DNA of 64,000 nucleotides, from positions 248,001 to 312,000 of the forward strand of contig JBKEEF010000002.1 in NCBI GenBank assembly GCA_047975765.1, in the 5' to 3' direction. Positions 27,906 to 37,532 of this stretch are shown here, piece by piece (the stretch's first letter is position 1; every line of letters begins with the position of its first letter). The DNA is from JAQWBS01 sp047975765 (GTDB lineage Bacteria; Pseudomonadota; Alphaproteobacteria; RF32; CAG-239). Both the position numbers and the translations under genes were made by a program. The notes under the pieces were generated by a model, which made no database searches, was not told the DNA's origin, and worked only from the letters and a program-made list of their open reading frames with translations.

Positions 27906-29342
27906 TTAAAGTTCAAGTTGACGACGAAGTGCATCTACGTGTTCTGCCAAAGATGGTTCTTCAATAATCAATTCTTCAACTTTTCTGACAGCGTGCATCA
28001 CAGTTGTGTGATCACGGTCAAACTTACGTCCGATTTCTGGAAGCGAACGAGAAGTTAGTTGTTTCGCCAAATACATCGCAATTTGTCTTGGACGAGCAAC
28101 GTTTCTTGCACGTCTAGCAGATTGCATTTCTTTGACGGAAATATTGAAATGCTCAGCAACTTTTCTTTGAATTTCATCAATTGTTGTTCTTCTATCAAAA
28201 GAACGGAGCATATCTTTCAAAACATCTTGAGTCATATCAAGTGTAATTTCCTTGTTTGAAAGAAGCTGAGAATGAGCAATCACTCTTCTCAAAGCACCTT
28301 CAAGTTCTCTAATGTTTGAAGAGATCTTTTGAGCTAAAAATTCTGAAACTTTTGGAGGAAGATCAACACCAAGTTGTTTCGCTTTATTTTCTAAAATGCC
28401 AATTCTCAAATCAAAATCAGTTGGATGAATGTCAGCAACCAAACCACAGCCCAAACGAGATTTGAGTCTTGTTTCGATTCCTTCCAAATCAGCAGGAGAT
28501 TTGTCTGCAGAAATGATAATTTGGCGACCTTCTTCAATAAGGGAATTGAAAGTATGGAAAAACTCTTCTTGAGTTGTATCTTTTCCACCCATAAACTGAA
28601 CATCATCAACCATTAAAACATCAACTGAACGAAATTGTTCTTTGAAAGCAGCTGTATCTTTATATCTTAGTGCTTTTACAAATTTATACATAAATTTCTC
28701 AGCAGAAAGATAAACAATATTGCGTGTTGGGTCTTGTTTTTTGATGTGCCAAGCAATTGCATGCATAAGGTGGGTTTTTCCGAGTCCTACACCAGAATAT
28801 AAGAAAAGAGGATTGAATGATACGTTTCTTGATTCTGCAACCTTGCGAGCTGCCGCATAAGCAAACTCATTTGTCTTGCCAACAACGAAATTGTCGAAAG
28901 TATAGTTAGGATTGAGAGGAACAGAGAGAGATTCTCCTTGAGCAACAAAAGTTGTGTTCATTTCAATGTCATCTTGAGTGCTATAAATGCTATGTGGTGC
29001 TGGACTATTTGAAATCTTTTTCAAAAGTGAGCGGCAAGAAGGATTATAAAGACCTTTTGATTCCTCTTGCATTGTTTGAACAACAAAGTTCACACATCTT
29101 ATACTGGGATTTTTTTTCTCCCAAATTTTGTGGATTCTATCAGAATAGTGTGTCAAAACCCAGTTTCTCATAAATCTGGTCGGAACGCAAATGTTCATAA
29201 TTCCATCATTGAAGCTCCCCAAAGTTAGAGGTTTTAACCAACTGTCAAAAGCGGTCTCTCCAACTTCATTCTTCAACTGGCTGCAAATCTGTCCCCATTG
29301 TTCATTTACAGATTTTTCTCTAGCTAGTTCTTTCTCAGCCAT
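27906..29342 (-). CDS. dnaA: Chromosomal replication initiator DnaA
   Basis: A 478-residue AAA+ initiator that opens the origin. Domain I (about 10-90) has FDSWLKPLTL; the linker is polar; the AAA+ domain has Walker A GVGLGKTHL (about 185), Walker B MVDDVQFMGG and a sensor region IETRLKSRLG; the DNA-binding domain IV ends with the signature DRDHTTVMHAVRKVE. GGGGAG precedes the ATG. The 290-nt region upstream has no clear cluster of DnaA boxes. Confidence 0.98.
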   Translation of the reverse strand: MAEKELAREKSVNEQWGQICSQLKNEVGETAFDSWLKPLTLGSFNDGIMNICVPTRFMRNWVLTHYSDRIHKIWEKKNPSIRCVNFVVQTMQEESKGLYNPSCRSLLKKISNSPAPHSIYSTQDDIEMNTTFVAQGESLSVPLNPNYTFDNFVVGKTNEFAYAAARKVAESRNVSFNPLFLYSGVGLGKTHLMHAIAWHIKKQDPTRNIVYLSAEKFMYKFVKALRYKDTAAFKEQFRSVDVLMVDDVQFMGGKDTTQEEFFHTFNSLIEEGRQIIISADKSPADLEGIETRLKSRLGCGLVADIHPTDFDLRIGILENKAKQLGVDLPPKVSEFLAQKISSNIRELEGALRRVIAHSQLLSNKEITLDMTQDVLKDMLRSFDRRTTIDEIQRKVAEHFNISVKEMQSARRARNVARPRQIAMYLAKQLTSRSLPEIGRKFDRDHTTVMHAVRKVEELIIEEPSLAEHVDALRRQLEL

Positions 29343-29544
29343 TACTACTCCCCATTCTTAAAAATTAAAAGATAATATTGCCGTTAATTAAAAATCTTAT
29401 GTTGTAATAATTTTTTAATTGTTACTGGTCACAAATAGTAATCATAAAAAAAATAAATACAACAGAACAATTTAAGAACATTGCAATTAAATTCCTTGAC
29501 AAACGATTCATGTAGATTCGTAAGGAATTCTGCGGGATGAGAAT

Positions 29545-29602
29545 AAAAAAGCACAGTCAAAACTGACACCAGAAGATGTGTAAAATCAAGTTTTGACTGT
29601 GC
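29545..29602 (-). terminator. Large-stem terminator after rpsT
   Basis: A perfect 14-bp stem, GCACAGTCAAAACT (29551-29564) with AGTTTTGACTGTGC (29589-29602), encloses a 24-nt loop that can itself pair (ACAC/GTGT). On the minus strand it is followed by T6. It lies 31 nt after the rpsT stop and separates it from dnaA. The rest of the gap 29343-29544 is AT-rich; nothing else is evident. Confidence 0.8.
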
Positions 29603-29632
29603 GATGTAGAATTAGTCTTTAAATATTAAAAA

Positions 29633-29893
29633 TTATAAAGACTTAATTTTTTGTGAAAGTCTAGAAATTTTTCTAGAAGCAGTGTTCTTTTTGAATACGC
29701 CTTTAGAAACAGCTTTCATTAATTGAGATTCTGCAGTTTTAAATGCATCAGCTGCATTTTCTTTGCTACCTTGCAAAATAGCTGCTTCAACTTTTTTGAT
29801 ATAAGTACGAACAGAGTTTCTGCGAGCACCATTAATGATGCTTCTTTTTTTATTTCTTACGATTCTTGTTTTTGCCGATTTATGGTTGGCCAT
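29633..29893 (-). CDS. rpsT: 30S ribosomal protein S20
   Basis: An 86-residue basic helical-bundle ribosomal protein that binds 16S rRNA. The N-terminus MANHKSAKTRIVRNKKR and the C-terminal NTASRKISRLS are typical. It lies between enoyl-CoA hydratase and dnaA, the conserved alphaproteobacterial order. Confidence 0.97.
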   Translation of the reverse strand: MANHKSAKTRIVRNKKRSIINGARRNSVRTYIKKVEAAILQGSKENAADAFKTAESQLMKAVSKGVFKKNTASRKISRLSQKIKSL

Positions 29894-29996
29894 TTTTTCT
29901 AATCCTATTTTTAACAGTTAATATAAAATTGTTTTTATGCTTTATAAACTCTAGTTGCCTCTTTAGTCAATATTAATTTTTAAATATTTGATTAAT

Positions 29997-30758
29997 TTAG
30001 GCTTTTTTGCCCTTATTTTGCAGATTTAGGAGTGATTGCTTGAAATCATTTTCTAAAAAACAGATTTTAGCACTCTTTTGTTCTGACAAGATTCCTTCAT
30101 GCAAATTATTTTGAGCAGTTTTAATGCTTTCTCGAGCCAGTTGTGCGGCAGAGGTTGAGATTGAACCGATTCTCTTTGCAGTTTTCAAAGCATCTTCCTT
30201 TAGATTCGCTAAAGGGATAATTCGACTGACGATTCCACTTGAAAGTGCTTCTTCAGCTTGCAATGCTTTTCCTGTAAGAATCATTTCAGAAGATTTGCTT
30301 TTTCCAATTGTTCTAACGAGTCTTTGGATTCCGCCAAATGCTGGAATAAAGCTGAGAGACGCTTCAGGACAAGCAAAAACAGCATTATCTGCAGCTAAAA
30401 TGAAATCACAAGCGAGTGCAAGTTCTAGTCCGATTCCAAGAGCTGCGCCGCTAACAGCTGCAATAACTGGTTTCTGAGAATTGGCGATTCTTTCAATACA
30501 TTTTTGCATATCAAAGATTTTAGATTCGCTTTGATTCGCTTCTGCAATAAGTTCATTAATATCGATTCCAGAAACAAAAAACTTGTCATTTCCTTGAAGA
30601 ACAATTGCTTTAATGTTTTCATCTTGTTCCCAGTTCTTAATTTGCCAAACCACAGATGCAAGCATTTCAAAATCAAGTGCATTCATATTTGCTGGTTTAT
30701 TTATGGTGATGATACCAACTGTATCATCTGTTGAACTCAAAATATAATTATTTTCCAT
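29997..30758 (-). CDS. Enoyl-CoA hydratase/isomerase (crotonase family)
   Basis: A 253-residue crotonase-fold enzyme, probably hydrating enoyl-CoA. SGAALGIGLELA forms the oxyanion-hole region, and both catalytic glutamates are kept: PEASLSFIPAFGG and SSEMILTG. It begins 4 nt after the small secreted protein and precedes rpsT. This gene is a regular neighbour of rpsT-dnaA in Alphaproteobacteria; its exact substrate is not established by sequence. Confidence 0.9.
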   Translation of the reverse strand: MENNYILSSTDDTVGIITINKPANMNALDFEMLASVVWQIKNWEQDENIKAIVLQGNDKFFVSGIDINELIAEANQSESKIFDMQKCIERIANSQKPVIAAVSGAALGIGLELALACDFILAADNAVFACPEASLSFIPAFGGIQRLVRTIGKSKSSEMILTGKALQAEEALSSGIVSRIIPLANLKEDALKTAKRIGSISTSAAQLARESIKTAQNNLHEGILSEQKSAKICFLENDFKQSLLNLQNKGKKA

Positions 30759-30762
30759 AATT

Positions 30763-31131
30763 CTAATTCTCGCTTCTAAGGGTTATTCTGACAAGGAGTG
30801 GAGATTTTTTTTCTTTTGCAACTTCAACAAGTTCACCATCTCTATAAAAAGAAAGTGTTTCTTTCTTTTTACCATTGAACTTCCAACCTAATTCTGGGAG
30901 CGTGTTGAGATAAAATTTTTGAACCTTTTGAAAGTCAACATTCTTTTCTCCTTCAAGATAAACTTCCAAAAAGCGAGTTTCTTCATTGCCAAAAGCAATG
31001 TCGCTATTTACAATTTGTTTTAAACCCTTCATTAGAGGAATGTCTTCCATTCCTTCAACAAATTGCTCAGCATGGCAAATCTGTGAAGAAATGAGGAATA
31101 GGGCAAAAACAGCAAGAAATATCTTTTTCAT
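30763..31131 (-). CDS. Small exported protein of unknown function
   Basis: A 122-residue protein: signal peptide (1-21, ending CHA), then IPLMKGLKQI, an acidic strand region, VQKFYLNTLPELGWKF and a basic C-terminus. I recall similar short exported proteins (motif PLMxGL followed by FYxxTLPxLGW) near enoyl-CoA hydratase genes in Alphaproteobacteria; no function is known. It is 12 nt after mutM and 4 nt before the hydratase. Confidence 0.8.
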   Translation of the reverse strand: MKKIFLAVFALFLISSQICHAEQFVEGMEDIPLMKGLKQIVNSDIAFGNEETRFLEVYLEGEKNVDFQKVQKFYLNTLPELGWKFNGKKKETLSFYRDGELVEVAKEKKSPLLVRITLRSEN

Positions 31132-31143
31132 TATTTTCCACCA

Positions 31144-31983
31144 TTATTTTTGTTTAATTGGACAGTAGAATGTTGAGCGTCCAGCCTGAACTATTTTTTT
31201 TATACCACCTGTCACCTTAATATTGCAACTACAATTCTCACATCTCTGTCCTGTTTTGTTGTAAACACAATGAGAATTTTGGAAATAACCCAAGCTTCCG
31301 TCAGGTTTCTGATAGTCTTTTAAAGTTGAGCCGCCAGCTTCTATCGCTTTAGTTAGAACGATTCTCGTTGCTTCAACAATCGATTCGCATTCTTTTAGGT
31401 TTATCTCATTAGATTTTCTGGTTGGTAAAATTTTCGCTAAAAAAAGAATCTCTGAGGCATAAATATTTCCAATGCCATTGATGATTGTTTGATCAAGAAG
31501 TGATATTTTAATTGAAATTTGTTTCTTCTGAAGTCTTTCATGGAGATATTTTCCATTAAGTTCCTTATCAAAAGGGTCGATTCCCAAGTTTTTAAGAAGT
31601 TTGTTTTGCAAAATATCTTCAGTCTGTACATAAATGAGCAGCCCAAATCGACGTGCATCTTGATAGACAAGAACACCATTTGTCGTTTCAATTATAATAT
31701 GATCATATTTTTCTAAGTTTTCAGGTCTCTTATCATAAATCTTTACTCTGCCACTCATTCCTAAATGCCAGATGAGGCTGTAGTTGTTACTCAAAGAGAT
31801 AAGAATATATTTAGCAAATCTTTGGTAAGAGATGATTTTTGCACCTTTAATTTTTTGTGCAAAATCTTCTTGAGTTTTTTCCCTAAAATTTGGGTTTCTA
31901 ACCAAAACATCAGTGATGGTTGCTTGCTTGATTGCTTTTTCAATCGCATTCTTAATGGTTTCAACTTCTGGCAATTCAGGCAT
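31144..31983 (-). CDS. mutM: Formamidopyrimidine-DNA glycosylase with altered zinc finger
   Basis: A bifunctional glycosylase/AP lyase that removes 8-oxoguanine, 279 residues. The catalytic Pro2 and Glu3 are in MPELPEVETI, so the start must be the ATG at 31983 although an upstream ATG is also in frame. HLGMSGR, INGIGNIYASEIL and GGSTLKDYQ are present. The C-terminal finger has CENC and FYC, but the fourth position is Lys (YCPIK) instead of Cys; an extra Cys follows the first pair (CENCSC). The finger may be rewired or weakened. Confidence 0.95.
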   Translation of the reverse strand: MPELPEVETIKNAIEKAIKQATITDVLVRNPNFREKTQEDFAQKIKGAKIISYQRFAKYILISLSNNYSLIWHLGMSGRVKIYDKRPENLEKYDHIIIETTNGVLVYQDARRFGLLIYVQTEDILQNKLLKNLGIDPFDKELNGKYLHERLQKKQISIKISLLDQTIINGIGNIYASEILFLAKILPTRKSNEINLKECESIVEATRIVLTKAIEAGGSTLKDYQKPDGSLGYFQNSHCVYNKTGQRCENCSCNIKVTGGIKKIVQAGRSTFYCPIKQK

Positions 31984-32062
31984 TTTTTTTAGATTCTTTC
32001 CTTGCATTGTTTGTTTATAAATATAATATAATCACCTTAACTCATTTTTACGAAATCAGGCA

Positions 32063-32593
32063 ATGAAAAAAGTCCAACGTGCTAAGAAATATTATAATCC
32101 GCATAAAGAAAATGCGACCAGAAAGTGTGATCATCCCGATTGCAATAGGATAGGTGAATTTAAAGCACCTAAAGACCGTGATCTTAAGGAATATTATTGG
32201 TTTTGCCTAAAACATGCAGAGGAATATAATGCAACATGGAACTATTATGCTGGCATCTCAGCAGAAGAGCCTGAAGAGGAAGAAGAAAGAGTCTTTACAG
32301 GACATTTTCGCGGCTTTAAGTCTAAGGTGAAATATAATCAGTTTGCTTATGGTTTTGATTTCTATGATGAATATGGTAATGATTTTTCAAGTTTTTATAC
32401 ACGTGAAGAAATTAAATACTTCAAAGTTATGGAGATTAAACCTTCAGAAGCTAATTTGAAGTTGATAAAAAAACAATATAAAAATTTGGCAAAAAAATAT
32501 CACCCAGATTTGAATCAAGGTGATAAGGCAAAAGAAGAAAAGTTTAAGGAATTGACAGCAGCTTACAACTATTTATTAAATAAGTTTTCTTAA
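32063..32593 (+). CDS. J-domain protein with N-terminal zinc-ribbon-like segment
   Basis: A 176-residue protein. Residues 20-60 hold CDHPDC and [10 protein letters not shown], a zinc-binding-like module. The C-terminal 60 residues are a J domain with the DnaK-stimulating HPD ([10 protein letters not shown]) and helix IV-like end. It should be a DnaK cochaperone with a specialised client. It is not next to dnaK (46445). The stop overlaps the stop of the convergent gene by 3-4 nt. This architecture is common in Alphaproteobacteria. Confidence 0.88.
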   Translation: MKKVQRAKKYYNPHKENATRKCDHPDCNRIGEFKAPKDRDLKEYYWFCLKHAEEYNATWNYYAGISAEEPEEEEERVFTGHFRGFKSKVKYNQFAYGFDFYDEYGNDFSSFYTREEIKYFKVMEIKPSEANLKLIKKQYKNLAKKYHPDLNQGDKAKEEKFKELTAAYNYLLNKFS

Positions 32594-33516
32594 TTGCGTG
32601 ATTTCCCATCTCTTGTTTTTGTATTTCCTCTTGTATTTGAATTTTCAATACTTCTAATAGTTTGTTCGCGAATTTCTTTTTTGTTTAAGTTTTGAGCTGG
32701 AATTCGCCCTGTTTTTTCAAAAACTTTTTTTGCATTTGCTTTTTGAGCATTTTCTTGAAATTTTGTTTTTTCTTTGTTTCTTGCATTGTCATAGATAATT
32801 TCAGCAACTTTTCTTTTGTCATTTTTTTGTTTGCCTGCTTCAGCAACTTTGTCTGCACGCATACCTTCTACACGTCCCCCAAGCTCACGAATAGCTTTCA
32901 CACCTTTAAGCACATCTTTATATTTTTCTTCTGGAAGATTCTTAACATTGACCTTCAATTTTTTAGAAATGTTCTTTTTGATTGTCTTGCCAATTTTTCT
33001 TTCATCATAGGTAACATCCAGCATTTCTTTGTTGAGTGTTCCTCTATCAATTCTGCCTAATCCAGCTTTTTGATTAAGCTTTTGGCTTTGGTTAAGCGCT
33101 TCAAGTTTTCCAGCATTTTGCAGATTATTAATTGTTTTGAGCGTGTTTTTCTGTTCAAGAATTTTCTTTTCTTTATCATTTAGAGCTGAAATTAAGGAGT
33201 TGTTTTCCCCAAGCTCATTTGGATCAAGAATAACCTGAAAAGTTTCAAGTTCATCCTCATCTTCTTCGTCATCATAAACACTTTGTATTATTTTTTTACG
33301 GAGTTTTTTTAAACCTTTAGGCAGGTCTGTAGCGGTGATTGGTCCACGTGAAGCTCCGTTTTGAACATTAGTTTTTTTTGTCGTAGCTTCATACTCCTCT
33401 GCCTTTTTTGTATCAATACGGCGAGAGGTCTTTTCGTTGTTCCCAAATCCTTTTTTCTTCCATTCTATATTCGGATTTGAAGATTTATTATTTTCATCGT
33501 TAGAGTCGCTAAACAT
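32590..33516 (-). CDS. Unknown charged, probably disordered protein
   Basis: A 308-residue protein not recognised: Lys, Asn and Glu rich, no signal or membrane segment. Residues 85-150 include an acidic stretch ([13 protein letters not shown]) followed by coiled-coil-like helices; the rest is basic. I start at the ATG 33516 rather than the preceding TTG; GGAAAG lies upstream. It follows the PAS gene on the same strand by 82 nt. Confidence 0.65.
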   Translation of the reverse strand: MFSDSNDENNKSSNPNIEWKKKGFGNNEKTSRRIDTKKAEEYEATTKKTNVQNGASRGPITATDLPKGLKKLRKKIIQSVYDDEEDEDELETFQVILDPNELGENNSLISALNDKEKKILEQKNTLKTINNLQNAGKLEALNQSQKLNQKAGLGRIDRGTLNKEMLDVTYDERKIGKTIKKNISKKLKVNVKNLPEEKYKDVLKGVKAIRELGGRVEGMRADKVAEAGKQKNDKRKVAEIIYDNARNKEKTKFQENAQKANAKKVFEKTGRIPAQNLNKKEIREQTIRSIENSNTRGNTKTRDGKSRN

Positions 33517-33598
33517 CAAATCTTTCCATAAATGTCATTTTTATATAATGTTCAAAATTTCGTCTAAGAATCACACAAAAAAGGATTCCTGTCAATTA

Positions 33599-35281
33599 TC
33601 AAATTGTTTTATAGACTATCATAATTGAGCTGTCTGATAATAAATTAGAACGAATTTGGACAGATTTATTGTTTTTTGTTTTCAGTATCAATTCATTAGA
33701 TGAAGTCGAAGTAATGTGTTGTAAAATTTTCTTATGCAATACTTCCCAGTTTTCATTGGGAATAAGTTGATCCTTTTGAGAATTGATAATATCCAGAATA
33801 TTCGGCTCCATATCTAGAAAGTCATTTTGAATATTCCATAGTTTAAGATAATTTTGATTGTAAAAACGCAAACGACCAGCAGCATCAAAGATAAGAAGAG
33901 CATCTGAGATATTATTAAACATTTCTTGTTGAACGGAGATCAAAGCGTTATATGCTCTTCGACTTGCAAGACGATCTGAGACATCTTCAAAAGCAATAAT
34001 AGCTCCTCCACTTGGATAAGCAGCCAAAACACGTCTGATTGTTCTTCCATCAGGAAGGTGAAGTAAATCTTCTTTCGGTTCAATAAGATTATTCAGTGTT
34101 TTGCTTTCTTCTTCCATATAAGCTTTAAAATTAGGAACTTCTGGTAAAAGCCTTTTTTCACGAATAGTGTCTAGGAAGTTGTTATAGGTTGGACTGCTTA
34201 TCAACCAAATATCTTCCAAGTTCCACAATTTTTCAAAAGATTTATTGTAGAATGAAAGCTTCTGCTTATTGTCAAAAACCACAAAGGCAGTACTTCCAAG
34301 AGAACCAAGAATTTCCAAAAGAGCATTCTGGTTAAGCTTGAAATTAAGCTTCATTTCTTCCAGCTCAGACACATTAATCAAAGTGCCAACACTTGAAATT
34401 TTATCAAGTGTAAGTTCAGAATAAAATGGAGTCTCTGTAATTTCAAAAACATTAATTTGACCATTAATGACAATATTTGCACGGTCAGTTTTGTTTCTAT
34501 TAGAAGAAATAGCTGTTAGAGCAAGGTTTTTAGAAATGCTTTCACCATTTGCATCACAAATTTCAATACTTTCTCTGGTTAAGGGGTTTCGATTTTTCTT
34601 ATCTAAAAAGTCATAATATTTTTTGTTAGCAATGACAATATCTAAACTGTTGTTACGCAACCAAATTGGATAAGGGATATTATTAATCATATCTTCTAGT
34701 TGAACGATTTTATTAAAAAAACCTTCCTTTTCTTCAATTAAATTTGAAGTTTTAGATTTTTCTTCGGTAACATCTCGAAACCAAATCATATCACAAAAGA
34801 CACTGTTATCATTGTTATTGATTCGACAACCGTTGAGCCTAATATATTTATTTTCATTTTTGGTAACGAAATCTTCTTCGAAAGGAACACCTTCTTCTTT
34901 AAGAAGCTCGAAATATTTTATGATCTTTTTGGCATCATCTTTGTAAAAACATTTTAAGACATCTTCAAATTGGGAGTTTTTCCCTTTTTCTAAGTTGAGT
35001 AAAACAGCAAGTCTGCGAGAACATCTTTCTTTGATTGTTTTGACAGGGTCATTGACTTTTGTATCGGGATAGATAAAGGCAAAATAACCATCTTTGGAAG
35101 CATAAAGCGTTTCTGCATATCTTTCTCTGTCGCGATTGATAAAATAGTTTTTTTGTTTGAGTTTAAGAATTTTTATTCTTTGATAAAAAATAAAAAAGAG
35201 CAAAGACAACAAAATGCTTCCCAAAATATACCATAATTCGGGAGCGGCATAAAACATATTTATAATGAGTTCTTTGTTCAT
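33599..35281 (-). CDS. Membrane-anchored multi-PAS protein lacking a kinase domain
   Basis: A 560-residue sensor-like protein: one N-terminal membrane helix (about 14-33), then about four PAS-like modules (one near 55-170; one starting NIPYPIWLRNNSLDIVIANK; one starting GSTAFVVFDNKQKLSFYNKS; one starting ISDALLIFDAAGRLRFYNQN). The chain stops right after the last PAS. No HisKA or HATPase motif exists here or in the downstream frames. Related alphaproteobacterial proteins that I recall continue into a histidine kinase. It may work as a decoy or a partner for a separate kinase, or be truncated. Confidence 0.8.
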   Translation of the reverse strand: MNKELIINMFYAAPELWYILGSILLSLLFFIFYQRIKILKLKQKNYFINRDRERYAETLYASKDGYFAFIYPDTKVNDPVKTIKERCSRRLAVLLNLEKGKNSQFEDVLKCFYKDDAKKIIKYFELLKEEGVPFEEDFVTKNENKYIRLNGCRINNNDNSVFCDMIWFRDVTEEKSKTSNLIEEKEGFFNKIVQLEDMINNIPYPIWLRNNSLDIVIANKKYYDFLDKKNRNPLTRESIEICDANGESISKNLALTAISSNRNKTDRANIVINGQINVFEITETPFYSELTLDKISSVGTLINVSELEEMKLNFKLNQNALLEILGSLGSTAFVVFDNKQKLSFYNKSFEKLWNLEDIWLISSPTYNNFLDTIREKRLLPEVPNFKAYMEEESKTLNNLIEPKEDLLHLPDGRTIRRVLAAYPSGGAIIAFEDVSDRLASRRAYNALISVQQEMFNNISDALLIFDAAGRLRFYNQNYLKLWNIQNDFLDMEPNILDIINSQKDQLIPNENWEVLHKKILQHITSTSSNELILKTKNNKSVQIRSNLLSDSSIMIVYKTI

Positions 35282-35376
35282 CTTCGCAATTTTTTAATAA
35301 ATTTTATTGTTTGTTGTTCGATTCTATAATATAAATCCAAATTATCAAATTTAAAAATAAAATAAAGTGAATAAAA

Positions 35377-36036
35377 ATGTATATACTGGCTTTTGATACA
35401 ACGGCAGAGAGTTGTTCTATTTGTTTAAAGAAAGACAAAGTCGAAGTGGCTCGTTTTGTTAAGCGTATGGAATTTGGACAATCTGAGTTTCTTATTCCTG
35501 AAATTAAAAAGATTCTAGATTCTGTAAAATTAACTTTTGCAGACTTAGGTTTGATTGTTGTTTGTGTTGGCCCAGGTTCTTTCACAGGTGTAAGAGCAAG
35601 TATTGCAGCAGCCAGAGCATTTAATATTGCAGATGAAAATATGCCCGTAATGGGGGTTTCTGCTTTTGAAGCATATCTCTACTCTCTAGCTCCAGATGAA
35701 CTTTCTGATTATAATGCTGTCATCTTGGAAACTAAAAGAGCAGATTTTTACTATCAGGTTTTTGATAAAGAAAGAAAACCTCTTGTTGAAGCAACAGCTT
35801 TGACTCGTGAAGAAATCATTAAAGATTTGCAGAACAAAAAAGTGACTCTCATTGGTGATGGAATTGAAAGATTTTTGGCGACTCCAACAGGTTTGAGCCT
35901 TCATGCGATTAAGATTGAATTTTACCCGCCAATTGAAAATGTGGCATCTTGCGGATTAGATAAGTATAATCAAGGGATAAGAGATTTTCCAAAGCCTATG
36001 TATCTTAGAGCTCCCGACGTTTTTGTTTGTCGTTAG
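35377..36036 (+). CDS. tsaB: tRNA threonylcarbamoyladenosine biosynthesis protein TsaB
   Basis: A 219-residue ASKHA-fold protein that partners TsaD/TsaE in making t6A37 of tRNA. It has ILAFDTTAESCS at the start and VVCVGPGSFTGVR, the family motif; the length fits. The last codons overlap the convergent TPR gene by 4 nt. TsaD and TsaE are not in the window. Confidence 0.94.
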   Translation: MYILAFDTTAESCSICLKKDKVEVARFVKRMEFGQSEFLIPEIKKILDSVKLTFADLGLIVVCVGPGSFTGVRASIAAARAFNIADENMPVMGVSAFEAYLYSLAPDELSDYNAVILETKRADFYYQVFDKERKPLVEATALTREEIIKDLQNKKVTLIGDGIERFLATPTGLSLHAIKIEFYPPIENVASCGLDKYNQGIRDFPKPMYLRAPDVFVCR

Positions 36037-37460
36037 TATTCTCTAGATTTTTTCAAAAGTTTTGAAATAGATTCTTCAAGCGTTTCAGATTGATTGCTTT
36101 CAATAATTTCAATAATATCCAGTTCTTGACGGTCAAGACTGCGGTTGATACCAATTGAGTCGTAGAATTGCTTAGCACTATTGTACATTTTAGCAGCTTG
36201 TAAAGAATTTCCTTGATCATAGTAGTATTCTGATAAAGCTTTATTCGCGTTAGCAATTTGTTCTGGGTAAAGCTCATCACTAGCTGTTTCAATAACTTTA
36301 TGATATGCCCAGACAGCTTTATTTGTTGAGGATGCTCTGCTATACATATCAGCCACACGAGACCAAGCAACAACATTGGATGGATTGAGTTCAACTGCGA
36401 GCTCAAAACTACCTGTTGCCAAATGAACATCGTTGATACTGGCAATGGAACCAAAAATACAAGAATAGTCAGAAACATCACGGAATAAGTTTTCCTTTCT
36501 TACACCATTACCGGCAACATTACCTTGTTCAACACTAGATTCCATTAAAGATTCAAGCAGTGCAAGAACATAAGTATTGTCTCCCATAGCAAGGTTGTAA
36601 AGCGCTTCGCCCTCTGTTGGAAGGTTCTTCTCTGCTACAAGACGTTGGAATTTTCCTTTGTTGCAAAGTGTGATGAATTCATTAATAGAAGAAATAATTT
36701 GCAAAGTTTGTTCTTCAGAAACTTCTCCTTGGCTTCTAAACATAATTGTCTGAGCAATTTTTAAGTCATTCACTCCACGTCCAAGCATATTAATGATGAG
36801 CCCAATAAGGTCATTAAAGTCTTTTTTATTTTGTTTATATTGAAAAGATTCGGGAGAAAGAGAATCTGTCAAAGAACTTTCAAGAGAAATTGTTCGACCT
36901 TTTTTCCAGTCCAAATCAATTGTTTGACCTTTATTCTCTTTTTTCTTTTCATTTTCTTCCTTGAGAAGTGTTTCTTCTTTTTCTTTTTTAAGATTTAGAT
37001 TGAAAGTTTCTTCTTCTTTTCTTTTTATCTCTTCTCTTTGTTTTGTTTCTTCAAATTTTTGTTGACGTTCTAACTGAGCGCGAGTTTCGAAATCTTTTTT
37101 TCTATTTTCTTCTTCAATTTTTTCTTGTTCTTGCTCTGTTTTTTCTAAAGAACGTTTTTCTTCATCTTTTTTTGTTTGTTCAATTCTTTCACTTTCTTCT
37201 GCTTCTTCAGAATCGTCACTTTTTTGTTTTGCATTATAGTTATCTTCTTTGATAAGAGAGATAATAGACTTTATATAAATGAACAAAGTCATAATAATAA
37301 AAAGAGAAAAGGTAATTGTGATAAGAATGAGTGAAAGCAAGCGTACGCTATTGTTTGAAGTGTCAAAATTTTGCATGAAATTATCTAGACTGTCCCAGAC
37401 ATTGGAAGCAGTGTTTGAAAAACTTAGGCTTGTTAATTTTGTTTTTATACTTTCAAACAT
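36033..37460 (-). CDS. Membrane-anchored coiled-coil/TPR protein
   Basis: A 475-residue protein not recognised by name. A membrane helix (about 42-65) is followed by a Glu/Lys coiled coil (75-180), a middle helical part, and TPR-like helices near 345-430 (ATGSFELAVELNPSNVVAWSR is one repeat region, WAYHKVIETASDELYPEQIA another). It probably scaffolds other proteins on the cytoplasmic face. No clear ribosome site before the ATG. A second membrane/TPR gene lies 900 bp away at 38374. Confidence 0.75.
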   Translation of the reverse strand: MFESIKTKLTSLSFSNTASNVWDSLDNFMQNFDTSNNSVRLLSLILITITFSLFIIMTLFIYIKSIISLIKEDNYNAKQKSDDSEEAEESERIEQTKKDEEKRSLEKTEQEQEKIEEENRKKDFETRAQLERQQKFEETKQREEIKRKEEETFNLNLKKEKEETLLKEENEKKKENKGQTIDLDWKKGRTISLESSLTDSLSPESFQYKQNKKDFNDLIGLIINMLGRGVNDLKIAQTIMFRSQGEVSEEQTLQIISSINEFITLCNKGKFQRLVAEKNLPTEGEALYNLAMGDNTYVLALLESLMESSVEQGNVAGNGVRKENLFRDVSDYSCIFGSIASINDVHLATGSFELAVELNPSNVVAWSRVADMYSRASSTNKAVWAYHKVIETASDELYPEQIANANKALSEYYYDQGNSLQAAKMYNSAKQFYDSIGINRSLDRQELDIIEIIESNQSETLEESISKLLKKSREY

Positions 37461-37532
37461 ATTTTACAGGAGTCATTTACAAATTACGAATTAATGATTA
37501 GAATAGCGCACGGATATAATATATAATATGAA

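Noticed and set aside
29343..29632. Replication origin next to dnaA
   Set aside because: No cluster of TTATNCACA-type boxes or AT-rich 13-mers with such boxes was found; the region is explained by the rpsT terminator and an upstream leader.
35304..35585. 93-aa frame opposite tsaB
   Set aside because: Complete overlap with a conserved gene, no ribosome site, no recognisable protein pattern.
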